Part shown: positions 1-5,420 of the stretch, one piece after another | Layout of the letters: every line of letters begins with the position of its first letter | Numbering within the stretch: position 1 is the first letter of the stretch | From: Candidatus Zhuqueibacterota bacterium 4484_219 | GTDB lineage: Bacteria > Zhuqueibacterota > JdFR-76 > 4484-219 | Assembly: GCA_002085035.1 (NCBI GenBank) | Contig: MZGM01000110.1 | Location: forward strand, 1-5,420 | DNA length: 5,420 nt | Direction of reading: 5' to 3' | The notes under the pieces: generated by a model | What the model saw: only the letters and a program-made list of their open reading frames with translations | Told to the model about the DNA's origin: nothing | The model's database searches: none | Position numbers and translations under genes: made by a program

Positions 1-1006
1 GGCGGATGTTGGCCAAAATCCGCACATCGCCGAGACGGTCGATGTCAGTGCAATAGGCGTGTTGGTCCTTGCCCGGTTTCTCAAACAAGTCGCTGTGTTC
101 CAGAATATCGTCTGCCGGCAGATCGATGCCCCGGTAGTAGAGCCTGGCAAGTTCAACTATATCTTTGTTCTTAAAATAGCGGTCAAGATTAATCTGCCCT
201 ATTTTAGGAGCTTCCTGAAAGAAGGGGTCCTCATAGTGCCAGGGTCGCATTTCCTCTGGTTGGATGCCATAGCGCTTAGCTAATACACTGTCCAACTCAG
301 CTTTTAATCGGCGAAACGGCTCGTTAGTCAAATCTTCCAGTTGCTGGAAAATGGTTACCAGCTCATCCTCGTCTTGCTCTGCCAAGGTTAATGACATGAC
401 GTAGAAATTATCAAACCCCAGACTTCGGGCAGCTTGATTGCGCAACTTGACCAACTCCAACAATTCGGGAGTTACCACAGGGCCGATCTGTTTGCTGGCC
501 TCCCAGGCGGCTTTTCGCTCCTGTGAATTTTTCTCGGTTCGCAAAATCTGGAGAATCTGATTGTTGGTAACTTCTTTGGTGCCAATTTTGCCGCGAAAGG
601 TATTGAATTTACTCTCCACTGCAGTGCTCTTTTGTACCATCGCTTTGATTAATTCCGGATCAATCTGGTTCTCCAAATAGCTGTTGTAAAGGATGGTTAA
701 CTGGCGGCGCAACAGTGGTTCATGGATTTGCCCGGAAGCCTTGAATTTCTTTAGTTGCTCGAACTCTTGTCGATTGGAATAGACTTGCCGCAGTTTCAAA
801 CTTAAATCAGCATAGTGCTGGTAGTCTTCCTCCTTTCCACTAATAGTAGCCTTCCAGTAGCTCAGGTTTACTTGTTTCATCAGCGGTTCGACTACTTTGA
901 CGTGTTGGTTGATAAACTGCTGCAATTGAATCTCCATAGAGTTCCTCCTTTCAGTACAGCGACTGCCCAATAACACTAACGTAAGTATTAAGATGGCATT
1001 TTTCAT
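1..1006 (-). CDS. M2 family (ACE-like) zinc metallopeptidase, N-terminal part, gene runs off window
   Basis: The frame stays open from the ATG at 1006 to the window edge, giving about 335 codons with no stop; the 3' part is missing. Recognisable stretches are RPWHYEDPFFQEAP (about residues 253-266) and, near the edge, YYRGIDLPADDILE and FEKPGKDQHAYCTDIDR. From memory these match bacterial M2 peptidyl-dipeptidases related to angiotensin-converting enzyme. In that family the zinc site HExxH lies just further on, so catalysis cannot be judged here. Known members cut dipeptides from peptide C-termini and bacterial ones are usually exported. Residues 1-17 (MKNAILILTLVLLGSRC) look like a short signal or lipoprotein leader. 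Two in-frame starts compete: 1006, with GGAGG four bases upstream, and 937, with AAAGGAGG six bases upstream. I chose 1006 because of the leader. The gene lies 88 bases after rfaE1 and may share its transcript. A related M3-type oligopeptidase is the main alternative. Confidence 0.78.
   Translation of the reverse strand, partial: MKNAILILTLVLLGSRCTERRNSMEIQLQQFINQHVKVVEPLMKQVNLSYWKATISGKEEDYQHYADLSLKLRQVYSNRQEFEQLKKFKASGQIHEPLLRRQLTILYNSYLENQIDPELIKAMVQKSTAVESKFNTFRGKIGTKEVTNNQILQILRTEKNSQERKAAWEASKQIGPVVTPELLELVKLRNQAARSLGFDNFYVMSLTLAEQDEDELVTIFQQLEDLTNEPFRRLKAELDSVLAKRYGIQPEEMRPWHYEDPFFQEAPKIGQINLDRYFKNKDIVELARLYYRGIDLPADDILEHSDLFEKPGKDQHAYCTDIDRLGDVRILANIR
938..950 (-). promoter_or_regulatory. 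Strong internal ribosome binding site for alternative start at 937
   Basis: Read on the minus strand, AAAGGAGG is followed by six bases and the in-frame ATG at 935-937. The match to the 16S rRNA anti-Shine-Dalgarno and the spacing are close to ideal. The site lies inside the proposed leader-coding segment, where it encodes Glu-Arg-Arg. A product started here would lack the hydrophobic leader and stay in the cytoplasm. Whether it is used cannot be decided from sequence. Confidence 0.6.
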
Positions 1007-1010
1007 TTTC

Positions 1011-1015
1011 CCTCC
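1011..1015 (-). promoter_or_regulatory. Ribosome binding site for upstream start at 1006
   Basis: GGAGG on the minus strand, followed by GAAA and the ATG at 1004-1006. Spacing of four bases is slightly short but workable. It supports the longer form of the peptidase with its hydrophobic leader. Confidence 0.55.
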
Positions 1016-1094
1016 AGGGGCTTATTTAATAGTTTTTCATAAGTTTTCCGAATTTGGGTTCATACATAAGGATAGGGAATTATGAGCTTATGAG

Positions 1095-2102
1095 TTATTC
1101 TTGCGAGGGGAAGACATGGTTATTAAATTCTTCTTCTAACTTTTCGCGGGTAATGGGAACGATGCCAACCTGACCGCAAACAATACCCGCAGCGTAATTG
1201 GCCAATGTACAAGCCTCTCGGAAATTAGCACCGCATACCAGGCTAAGAGTTAGAGTACTGATTACAGTATCACCTGCTCCGGAGACGTCGTGGACTTGCC
1301 GGGCTTTTGTGGGCAAGAAATTTACCTGACCATCTTCTTCAAACAGAGCCATACCTTGTTCTCCCAGGGTAATTACTACACAGCGACAGTGTAATTTTTC
1401 TTGAATCAGATGACCGGCCCGGGTAATATCCTCTAAGGTTCGGAGACGTTTCCCCAGAGCTGCTTCGATTTCTTTGCGGTTAGGTTTGAAAACAGTGACA
1501 TTTTTGAAGTCAAAAAAATGGTCGAATTTGGGATCTACAGTAATGATTTTCCCCTTTTGTCGAGCAACTTTAATTACTTCCTCGATGAGTCCCTGGACAA
1601 GTAAGCCTTTATTGTAGTCTTCAATTAATATTGCATCAACCTGTTCTAAATACCGCTTTAGAATGTCAAAGATTTTTTCCTGTATTTCTTCGCCAATGTC
1701 TTCCCGCGATTCCCGATCTGTTCGTACCACATGCTGATTATGAGCAATCACCCGGGTTTTGACTGTGGTTGGGCGAGTAGAATCTACTATTATCCCTTCG
1801 GTGAGGTAACCGTTTTCTTTCATAATGGACAGCAACGTTCTTCCAGAATTGTCATTACCAATAACACCCACCAAAATAGGAATGGCTTTCAATGAAGCAA
1901 CATTATTGCCCACATTGGCAGCACCGCCTAGGCGAATGGATTCCTCCTCTATTTCTACCACAGGGACTGGAGCCTCTGGAGAAATGTGAGTTACTGTTCC
2001 CCAAAGGTAGCGATCTAACATCAGATCGCCCAATACCAGTATCTTTTTTCCTCGAAAGCTATCCAATAGTGATTGCAACCGTTTTTTGCTAAAATTGACC
2101 AT
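1095..2102 (-). CDS. rfaE1: D-glycero-beta-D-manno-heptose-7-phosphate kinase (stand-alone RfaE1 / HldE N-terminal type)
   Basis: This is a PfkB/ribokinase-fold sugar kinase of 335 residues, predicted to phosphorylate heptose 7-phosphate at C1 in the cytoplasm on the way to ADP-heptose for lipopolysaccharide core or other glycans. Visible landmarks: the GDLMLDRYLWG start (residues 25-35), the RLGGAANVGNNVASL sugar-binding stretch (57-71), VDPKFDHFF (189-197), FKPNRKE (205-211), and the DVSGAGDT signature (272-279), whose D278 is the expected catalytic base. There is no C-terminal nucleotidyltransferase domain, so the length fits a stand-alone RfaE1 and an RfaE2 partner should be encoded elsewhere. 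The frame is open to an ATG at 2180, but I chose the ATG at 2102: the kinase homology begins right after it, and the extra 26 residues are an out-of-frame reading of the gatA end. This start overlaps the end of gatA by 14 bases, so translation is probably coupled; its own Shine-Dalgarno (GAG/GAGAAA) is weak. Another PfkB sugar kinase is possible but less likely. Confidence 0.88.
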   Translation of the reverse strand: MVNFSKKRLQSLLDSFRGKKILVLGDLMLDRYLWGTVTHISPEAPVPVVEIEEESIRLGGAANVGNNVASLKAIPILVGVIGNDNSGRTLLSIMKENGYLTEGIIVDSTRPTTVKTRVIAHNQHVVRTDRESREDIGEEIQEKIFDILKRYLEQVDAILIEDYNKGLLVQGLIEEVIKVARQKGKIITVDPKFDHFFDFKNVTVFKPNRKEIEAALGKRLRTLEDITRAGHLIQEKLHCRCVVITLGEQGMALFEEDGQVNFLPTKARQVHDVSGAGDTVISTLTLSLVCGANFREACTLANYAAGIVCGQVGIVPITREKLEEEFNNHVFPSQE

Positions 2103-3528
2103 TTTTAATTTTCTCAATAAAATTGCCCACACGTAACATGATGACTTCATCAAAAGGCTTTGCCAAGATTTGTACCCCAATGGGTAGACCTTGTGAATCT
2201 TTACCGCAGGGCACTGATATTCCTGGGATGCCCGTTAGATTAGCTGAGATGGTGTAAATATCGGAAAGGTACATTTGAAGTGGATCATCTATCTTTTCAC
2301 CAATTTTAAAAGCAGTTGTTGGTGAAGTAGGGGTGATGAGGCAATCAAATTTTTCAAAGGCGGAGTCAAAATCTCGTTTGATTAAAGTTCTAACCTTTTG
2401 CGCCTTGCGATAATAAGCTTCGTAGTAACCGGCAGAGAGAACGTAAGTTCCTAACATGATGCGACGCTTTACTTCTTCGCCAAATCCCTGGCTACGTGTT
2501 TGGCAGTACATCTCCGAAAGATCCAGAGCACCTTCGCTGCGGAAACCATAGCGTGTACCATCATAACGGGCAAGGTTTGAAGAAGCTTCAGCGGTGGCTA
2601 AAATGTAGTAGGTTGCAATTGCGTAGTCGGTATGGGGCAATGAAAGTTCTTCGATCACAGCGCCTTCCGACTCCATTTCTCGCAACACTTTTCGAATAGC
2701 CTGATGAATTTCCGGATCCAGGCCCTCGGAAAAGTATTCTTTGGGGTAGCCGATTCGTAGCCCCCGTATCCCTTTATTCAATTCTTTGGTGTAGTCTGGT
2801 ACGGGAACTGGGGCGGATGTGGAATCGAGGGGATCATGTCCAGCAATGATGTTTAATAGTAGGGCGGCGTCGGGGACAGTGGTTGTCATTGGGCCGATTT
2901 GATCTAGCGAGGAGGCAAAGGCCACTAATCCAAATCGGGAAACCCGGCCATAGGTGGGTTTGAGTCCCACAATGCCGCACATAGCGGCTGGTTGTCGAAT
3001 AGAACCGCCGGTGTCTGTGCCCAATGCGGTTGCCGCCATACCAGCAGCCACTGCTACTGCCGATCCTCCTGATGATCCTCCTGGTATGCGCTCTGGGTCA
3101 TGAGGATTTTTTACTGGCCCGAAGTAGGAATTTTCATTGGATGAACCCATCGCAAATTCATCCATGTTGGTCTTGCCAATGAAAATGGCATCTTCAGCCT
3201 GCAGCCGTTGAATAACCGTAGCATCATAAGGAGCAACAAAATTTTCCAGGATGCGAGAGCCACAGGTAGTTCGTTTCCCCTTAATAGTAAGAATATCTTT
3301 AATGGCCATTACCATGCCAGCTAAATTTCCACCTTCTCCACGTGCTAACTTCTGATCGATTATTCTGGCACGTTTCAGTGCTTCATCTGCAAAGATAGTA
3401 ATGAAAGCGTTCAAGTGGCGGTGTTGTTCAATACGACTTAAGTAGGATTGAACAAGTTCTTTACAACTAATTTGTTTTTGTAAAAGTAGTTCCCGCGTGT
3501 GATAATAATCCATTTCCTCCGCTTCCAC
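2089..3528 (-). CDS. gatA: Aspartyl/glutamyl-tRNA(Asn/Gln) amidotransferase subunit A
   Basis: GatA is the glutaminase/amidase subunit of GatCAB. It releases ammonia from glutamine, which GatB uses to convert misacylated Glu-tRNA(Gln) or Asp-tRNA(Asn) to the correct amide. The 479 residues match the family length (about 480-490) and the amidase signature is intact. K77 in MAIKD, S152 in GGSSGGS and S176 in GTDTGGSIRQPA are in place as the Lys/cis-Ser/Ser triad, with the 24-residue spacing expected between the serines. PTYGRVSRFGLVAFASSLDQIGP (191-213) is also typical of GatA rather than of general amidases. Start: GTG at 3528 has GAGGT about seven bases upstream; an ATG five codons later (3513) has GGAGG only two bases upstream, so GTG is preferred, although the protein start MDYY resembles family N-termini. 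It begins 33 bases after the second tatA and overlaps rfaE1. gatB and gatC are not in the window and are presumably encoded elsewhere. Confidence 0.96.
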   Translation of the reverse strand: MEAEEMDYYHTRELLLQKQISCKELVQSYLSRIEQHRHLNAFITIFADEALKRARIIDQKLARGEGGNLAGMVMAIKDILTIKGKRTTCGSRILENFVAPYDATVIQRLQAEDAIFIGKTNMDEFAMGSSNENSYFGPVKNPHDPERIPGGSSGGSAVAVAAGMAATALGTDTGGSIRQPAAMCGIVGLKPTYGRVSRFGLVAFASSLDQIGPMTTTVPDAALLLNIIAGHDPLDSTSAPVPVPDYTKELNKGIRGLRIGYPKEYFSEGLDPEIHQAIRKVLREMESEGAVIEELSLPHTDYAIATYYILATAEASSNLARYDGTRYGFRSEGALDLSEMYCQTRSQGFGEEVKRRIMLGTYVLSAGYYEAYYRKAQKVRTLIKRDFDSAFEKFDCLITPTSPTTAFKIGEKIDDPLQMYLSDIYTISANLTGIPGISVPCGKDSQGLPIGVQILAKPFDEVIMLRVGNFIEKIKNGQF

Positions 3529-3561
3529 GGCAATACCTCGCTTGTTGGATTGTCAGCAAAA

Positions 3562-3780
3562 CTATTCCTTTGCTTCCTGTTTATTATTCTTTTCTTTTTC
3601 CTTGTCGGTTGGTTTGTTTTGGGAAGAATTTTCTTCTGTGCCACTTAGAGCTTTTTTGAATTCGCGAATACCCTGTCCCAACCCTTTAGCCAGGCCGGGA
3701 ATTTTACTACCGCCAAAGATCAATAGAATAATCGCCAGGATGATTAGCAATTCAGTAGGGCCAATTGAGCCCAATCCCAT
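3562..3780 (-). CDS. tatA: Sec-independent translocase protein TatA (second copy, 72 residues)
   Basis: TatA forms the size-variable membrane pore or weakening assembly that moves folded twin-arginine proteins across the cytoplasmic membrane together with TatC. The layout is classic: a short N-terminus (MGLGSIGPTE), one membrane helix (about residues 9-22, LELLII-like run ending LLIFG), the FG hinge at 22-23, then an amphipathic helix (KIPGLAKGLGQGIREFKKAL) and a disordered hydrophilic tail. The tail from residue 46 on is rich in both Lys and Glu and is nearly charge-balanced. An ideal Shine-Dalgarno, GGAGGTG, precedes the ATG at 3780. The gene lies 28 bases after the first tatA and shares with it the core pattern SIGPxELLII...FG...P.LA..LG.G.REF.KA, so the two are likely a duplication. 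TatB-like function cannot be excluded, but the FG hinge favours TatA/TatE. Confidence 0.93.
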   Translation of the reverse strand: MGLGSIGPTELLIILAIILLIFGGSKIPGLAKGLGQGIREFKKALSGTEENSSQNKPTDKEKEKNNKQEAKE

Positions 3781-3808
3781 GATGCACCTCCAATAAAAGT
3801 AAAATGTT

Positions 3809-4072
3809 CTAACCCATTAAGTCAGATTTATTGTCTTGTTTTGGTATTTGTTCATTATCATCCTTGGGTTTAGATTCCTTATCGCTATCCGAGGGAGGAA
3901 AGTCTTCGTCAGGAAATTGCAATTCTTGTTTAACATCTTCAGCCGCTTTTCTAAATTCGCGGAAACCCCTACCCAATGTGCGTGCCAGTTCTGGCAGTCG
4001 ATTAGCGCCAAAGACTAACAAGATGATCAGAAAGATAATCAACAATTCTAACGGGCCAATGGAACCAAACAT
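3809..4072 (-). CDS. tatA: Sec-independent translocase protein TatA/TatB-family (first copy, 87 residues)
   Basis: This is a second TatA-family protein. It starts MFGSIGPLELL, has one membrane helix (about residues 8-21, ending LLVFG), an FG hinge at 21-22, and an amphipathic helix (NRLPELARTLGRGFREFRKAAEDVKQEL). The tail from about residue 52 is long and strongly acidic (for example DEDFPPSDSDKE), unlike the balanced tail of its neighbour. A glutamate at position 9 inside the membrane segment is the usual polar residue of this family, seen in both TatA and TatB. The FGANRLPEL stretch lacks the GP hinge of typical TatB, so TatA is preferred, but a division of labour between the two copies is plausible. 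GAGGG lies seven bases before the ATG at 4072. The gene begins 24 bases after the DUF4321 gene; no tatC is present in the window. Confidence 0.9.
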   Translation of the reverse strand: MFGSIGPLELLIIFLIILLVFGANRLPELARTLGRGFREFRKAAEDVKQELQFPDEDFPPSDSDKESKPKDDNEQIPKQDNKSDLMG

Positions 4073-4096
4073 TAGCTTTCCCTCTTTTAAGCCCCT

Positions 4097-4366
4097 TTAG
4101 TACCATCGCAATATGTAGGCAGCAATAGCGATGCCTACAATTCCAATTACATTCAGTTTGATGCTGAACCCAAAGGTGATGGTGAACATTACAGCGTTCA
4201 ATGTTACTGGTGAAAATCCTCCGGTTATGGCCTTTAGAAAAAATTGTCTTACCACCCCTGCAGGTAGGATTAACCCCAGAATTTCACCCATGGCCGATCC
4301 GATAAGTGCCCCTAAAATTAAAACAACAAGAATAAATCCCAAGGGTTTTCTCCGTGAGGAACGCAT
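4097..4366 (-). CDS. DUF4321-type small membrane protein, function unknown
   Basis: An 89-residue, very hydrophobic protein with a basic N-terminus (MRSSRRK). It has a first membrane segment at about residues 9-34 (rich in Gly, Leu and Ile), a middle stretch FSPVTLNAVMFTITFGFSIKL (51-71), and a second membrane segment at about 71-87. The NAVMFTITFGFSIKLN pattern is what I recall for DUF4321, a family without an assigned function found in several anaerobic and Gram-negative lineages; this assignment is from memory. The positive N-terminus suggests the N-terminal end lies in the cytoplasm. The ATG at 4366 has GGAG about 12 bases upstream, rather far, so initiation may rely partly on coupling with purQ, which stops 20 bases earlier. 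It lies directly before the tatA pair, so a membrane or export link is possible but unproven. Confidence 0.8.
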   Translation of the reverse strand: MRSSRRKPLGFILVVLILGALIGSAMGEILGLILPAGVVRQFFLKAITGGFSPVTLNAVMFTITFGFSIKLNVIGIVGIAIAAYILRWY

Positions 4367-4386
4367 GGTTATTTTTTACTCCTTTA

Positions 4387-5091
4387 TTACGATAGTTGAC
4401 TTTCAACGATCGACTGAAAAATCTTTTTACCGTCTTCTGAGCCCAAAAGTTGCTCAGAGCATCTTTCGGGATGAGGCATTAACCCCAGTACATTTCCCTT
4501 TTGGTTGATAATGCCTGCAATGTTATTTAGAGATCCGTTCGGGTTGGCTGATTCTGTGATTTCGCCATCCGGGGTAGCATAGCGAAAAACTACCTGCTTA
4601 TTTTCCTCCAGTCGCTGCAAATTTTCCCTGTCCAAATAGTAGTTACCCTCATTATGGGCAATAGGTATTTTTAATACCTCCCCTTCGCTACAGCAACTGG
4701 TAAAGAGAGTGTGATTGTTTTCAACTCGCAAGTAGACCGGTTTGCAAATAAAACGCAGGGTTTTGTTTTTTAACATGGCACCAGGCAAAAGGTTGGTTTC
4801 CAATAATACCTGGAATCCATTACAGATGCCTAATACTATGCCACCATTTTTAGCAAAATTAATTACCTCTTGCATAATGGGTGAGTATCGCGCCATTGCA
4901 CCGGTGCGGAGATAATCACCATAAGAAAAACCCCCAGGTAGCACTATTACATCGCAATCCTGCAGGTCATGCTCCTTATGCCAGAGGAATACAGTTTTTT
5001 GCTTCATAACACGCTTAAGAACATCGTAGACATCGTAGTCACAATTAGAACCTGGAAAGACTACCACTCCGAATTTCACCCCGCTTTTCAT
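4387..5091 (-). CDS. purQ: Phosphoribosylformylglycinamidine synthase subunit PurQ (glutaminase)
   Basis: PurQ supplies ammonia from glutamine to PurL, which converts FGAR to FGAM with ATP in step four of purine synthesis in the cytoplasm. The 234 residues fit stand-alone PurQ. It is a class I glutamine amidotransferase: FPGSNCDYD (12-20), LPGGFSYGDYLRTGAMAR (51-68), the nucleophile elbow GICNGFQ with C90 as catalytic cysteine, and PHPER (206-210) with H207 and E209 completing the triad. All catalytic residues are present. The ATG at 5091 overlaps the purS stop as ATGA, and a Shine-Dalgarno (GAGG, about seven bases upstream) lies in the purS end, so the two subunits are translationally coupled, as expected for a complex. 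The large subunit PurL is not in the window. Confidence 0.97.
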   Translation of the reverse strand: MKSGVKFGVVVFPGSNCDYDVYDVLKRVMKQKTVFLWHKEHDLQDCDVIVLPGGFSYGDYLRTGAMARYSPIMQEVINFAKNGGIVLGICNGFQVLLETNLLPGAMLKNKTLRFICKPVYLRVENNHTLFTSCCSEGEVLKIPIAHNEGNYYLDRENLQRLEENKQVVFRYATPDGEITESANPNGSLNNIAGIINQKGNVLGLMPHPERCSEQLLGSEDGKKIFQSIVESQLS

Positions 5092-5354
5092 TCTTGTTCC
5101 TCTGTCACTTTCTCGATTTCGAATCGATAGTCTTCAATAATTGGGTTAGCAAGCAGTTTCTGGCACATTTCCTCCATCTGCTGGTACGCTTCGGCTTCTG
5201 TAAGTGCGCTGTTAAGTTCCAAAGTGACAAATTTGCCTACTCGCACTCCATTTACTGCCTTGTACCCCATGTTTTTAAGTATTTGATGTACAGCCTTTCC
5301 TTGGGGATCAAGGATTCCTTCTTTAGGATAAACATAGACTTTGGCCCGATACAT
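5088..5354 (-). CDS. purS: Phosphoribosylformylglycinamidine synthase subunit PurS
   Basis: PurS is the small subunit that bridges PurQ and PurL in the three-part FGAM synthase and helps to pass ammonia between them; it has no active site of its own. The 88 residues match the family length. The N-terminal strand and loop (YRAKVYVYPKEGILDPQGKA, residues 2-21) is the diagnostic motif, followed by a helix (VHQILKNMGY) and a second strand (VNGVRVGKFVTLEL), typical of the small alpha/beta fold. The start is the ATG at 5354; its upstream GGAAGA is a weak ribosome site about ten bases away. It is the first gene of the run visible here. purC or purL often lies nearby in other genomes, but the 66 bases upstream hold no recognisable gene end. 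Confidence 0.96.
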   Translation of the reverse strand: MYRAKVYVYPKEGILDPQGKAVHQILKNMGYKAVNGVRVGKFVTLELNSALTEAEAYQQMEEMCQKLLANPIIEDYRFEIEKVTEEQE

Positions 5355-5420
5355 AGAAGATTTTCTTCCATTTAAGAAATGAGAAAAATAGATTAGCTGT
5401 TTTGTACAATTCGGTCATAG
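5355..5420. other. Short region upstream of purS, no clear feature
   Basis: These 66 bases hold an 8-base palindrome TTGTACAA (5402-5409) and a small inverted repeat, GAAGA/TCTTC (5356-5368, three-base loop), just before the purS start. No promoter with matched -35 and -10 boxes at a normal spacing is visible, and no coding continuation is recognisable. A leader or promoter for the purS run could lie here or beyond the window edge. Confidence 0.3.

Noticed and set aside
59..283. Plus-strand open frame of 74 codons
   Set aside because: It lies wholly within the M2 peptidase reading frame on the other strand and shows no ribosome site or recognisable protein pattern.
1038..1092. Repeats CATAAG (1038-1043, 1065-1070) and CTTATG (1087-1092) after rfaE1, as a possible terminator
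   Set aside because: The inverted pair has only six paired bases around a 16-base loop, with low G+C and no following T run, so an intrinsic terminator is not supported.
2103..2180. 26-residue N-terminal extension of the heptose kinase to the ATG at 2180
   Set aside because: It is the gatA C-terminal coding sequence read in another frame; kinase homology starts right after the ATG at 2102.
3438..3644. Minus-strand open frame of 68 codons across the tatA-gatA junction
   Set aside because: It overlaps the tatA tail and the gatA start in another frame; its lysine-rich product reflects the tatA tail codons shifted.
3831..4100. Plus-strand open frames opposite the tatA genes, about 60-90 codons
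   Set aside because: They are antisense shadows of the tatA coding sequence, without ribosome sites or family resemblance.
4131..4508. Plus-strand open frame of 125 codons
   Set aside because: It spans the DUF4321 gene and the end of purQ in antisense, both well-supported genes, and has no recognisable protein features.
5381..5409. Possible promoter for purS with TTGTAC and TATTTT on the minus strand
   Set aside because: The spacing is only about 13 bases and the -10 match is poor; no better pair is visible in the 66 bases available.

Overview
The window is a densely packed run of eight genes, all read from the minus strand. In transcription order, from high to low coordinates, they are purS, purQ, a DUF4321-type small membrane protein, two tandem tatA genes, gatA, a heptose-7-phosphate kinase (rfaE1/hldE-N type), and the first ~335 codons of an M2 (ACE-like) zinc-peptidase gene that runs off the left edge. 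I see no convincing plus-strand gene, RNA gene, mobile element, CRISPR array or integration site.

Right part (about 4090-5354): purS and purQ overlap by ATGA and encode two subunits of the three-part formylglycinamidine ribonucleotide synthase of purine synthesis. The large subunit PurL is not in the window. The DUF4321 gene follows after about 20 bases. Middle (3562-4072): two small TatA-type Tat translocase proteins with closely similar cores but differently charged tails; no tatC is present. Left-middle (1095-3528): gatA encodes the amidase subunit of Asp/Glu-tRNA amidotransferase, without gatB or gatC nearby. It overlaps by 14 bases the heptose kinase, which acts in ADP-heptose synthesis. 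Left end (1-1006): the M2 peptidase gene has two in-frame starts, each with a strong ribosome binding site. The upstream one adds a short signal-peptide-like segment.

Organism: the heptose kinase suggests a Gram-negative cell with a heptose-containing lipopolysaccharide or glycan. AT-leaning DNA, purine-rich Shine-Dalgarno sites, separate PurS/PurQ, DUF4321 beside Tat, and a stand-alone heptose kinase with an FKPNRKE motif fit a deep-branching Gram-negative lineage, perhaps around the FCB group (Calditrichota/KSB1-like). This is inference and is not settled by the sequence.

Gaps between genes are 20-88 bases or overlaps, and I see no internal intrinsic terminator, so most or all of the run is probably one transcript. 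The gene functions are mostly housekeeping (purine synthesis, tRNA charging, protein export, envelope sugar). I do not see a novel defence or mobile system. The points most worth a second look are the dual start of the peptidase, the tandem TatA pair, and the DUF4321 gene lying directly upstream of that pair.
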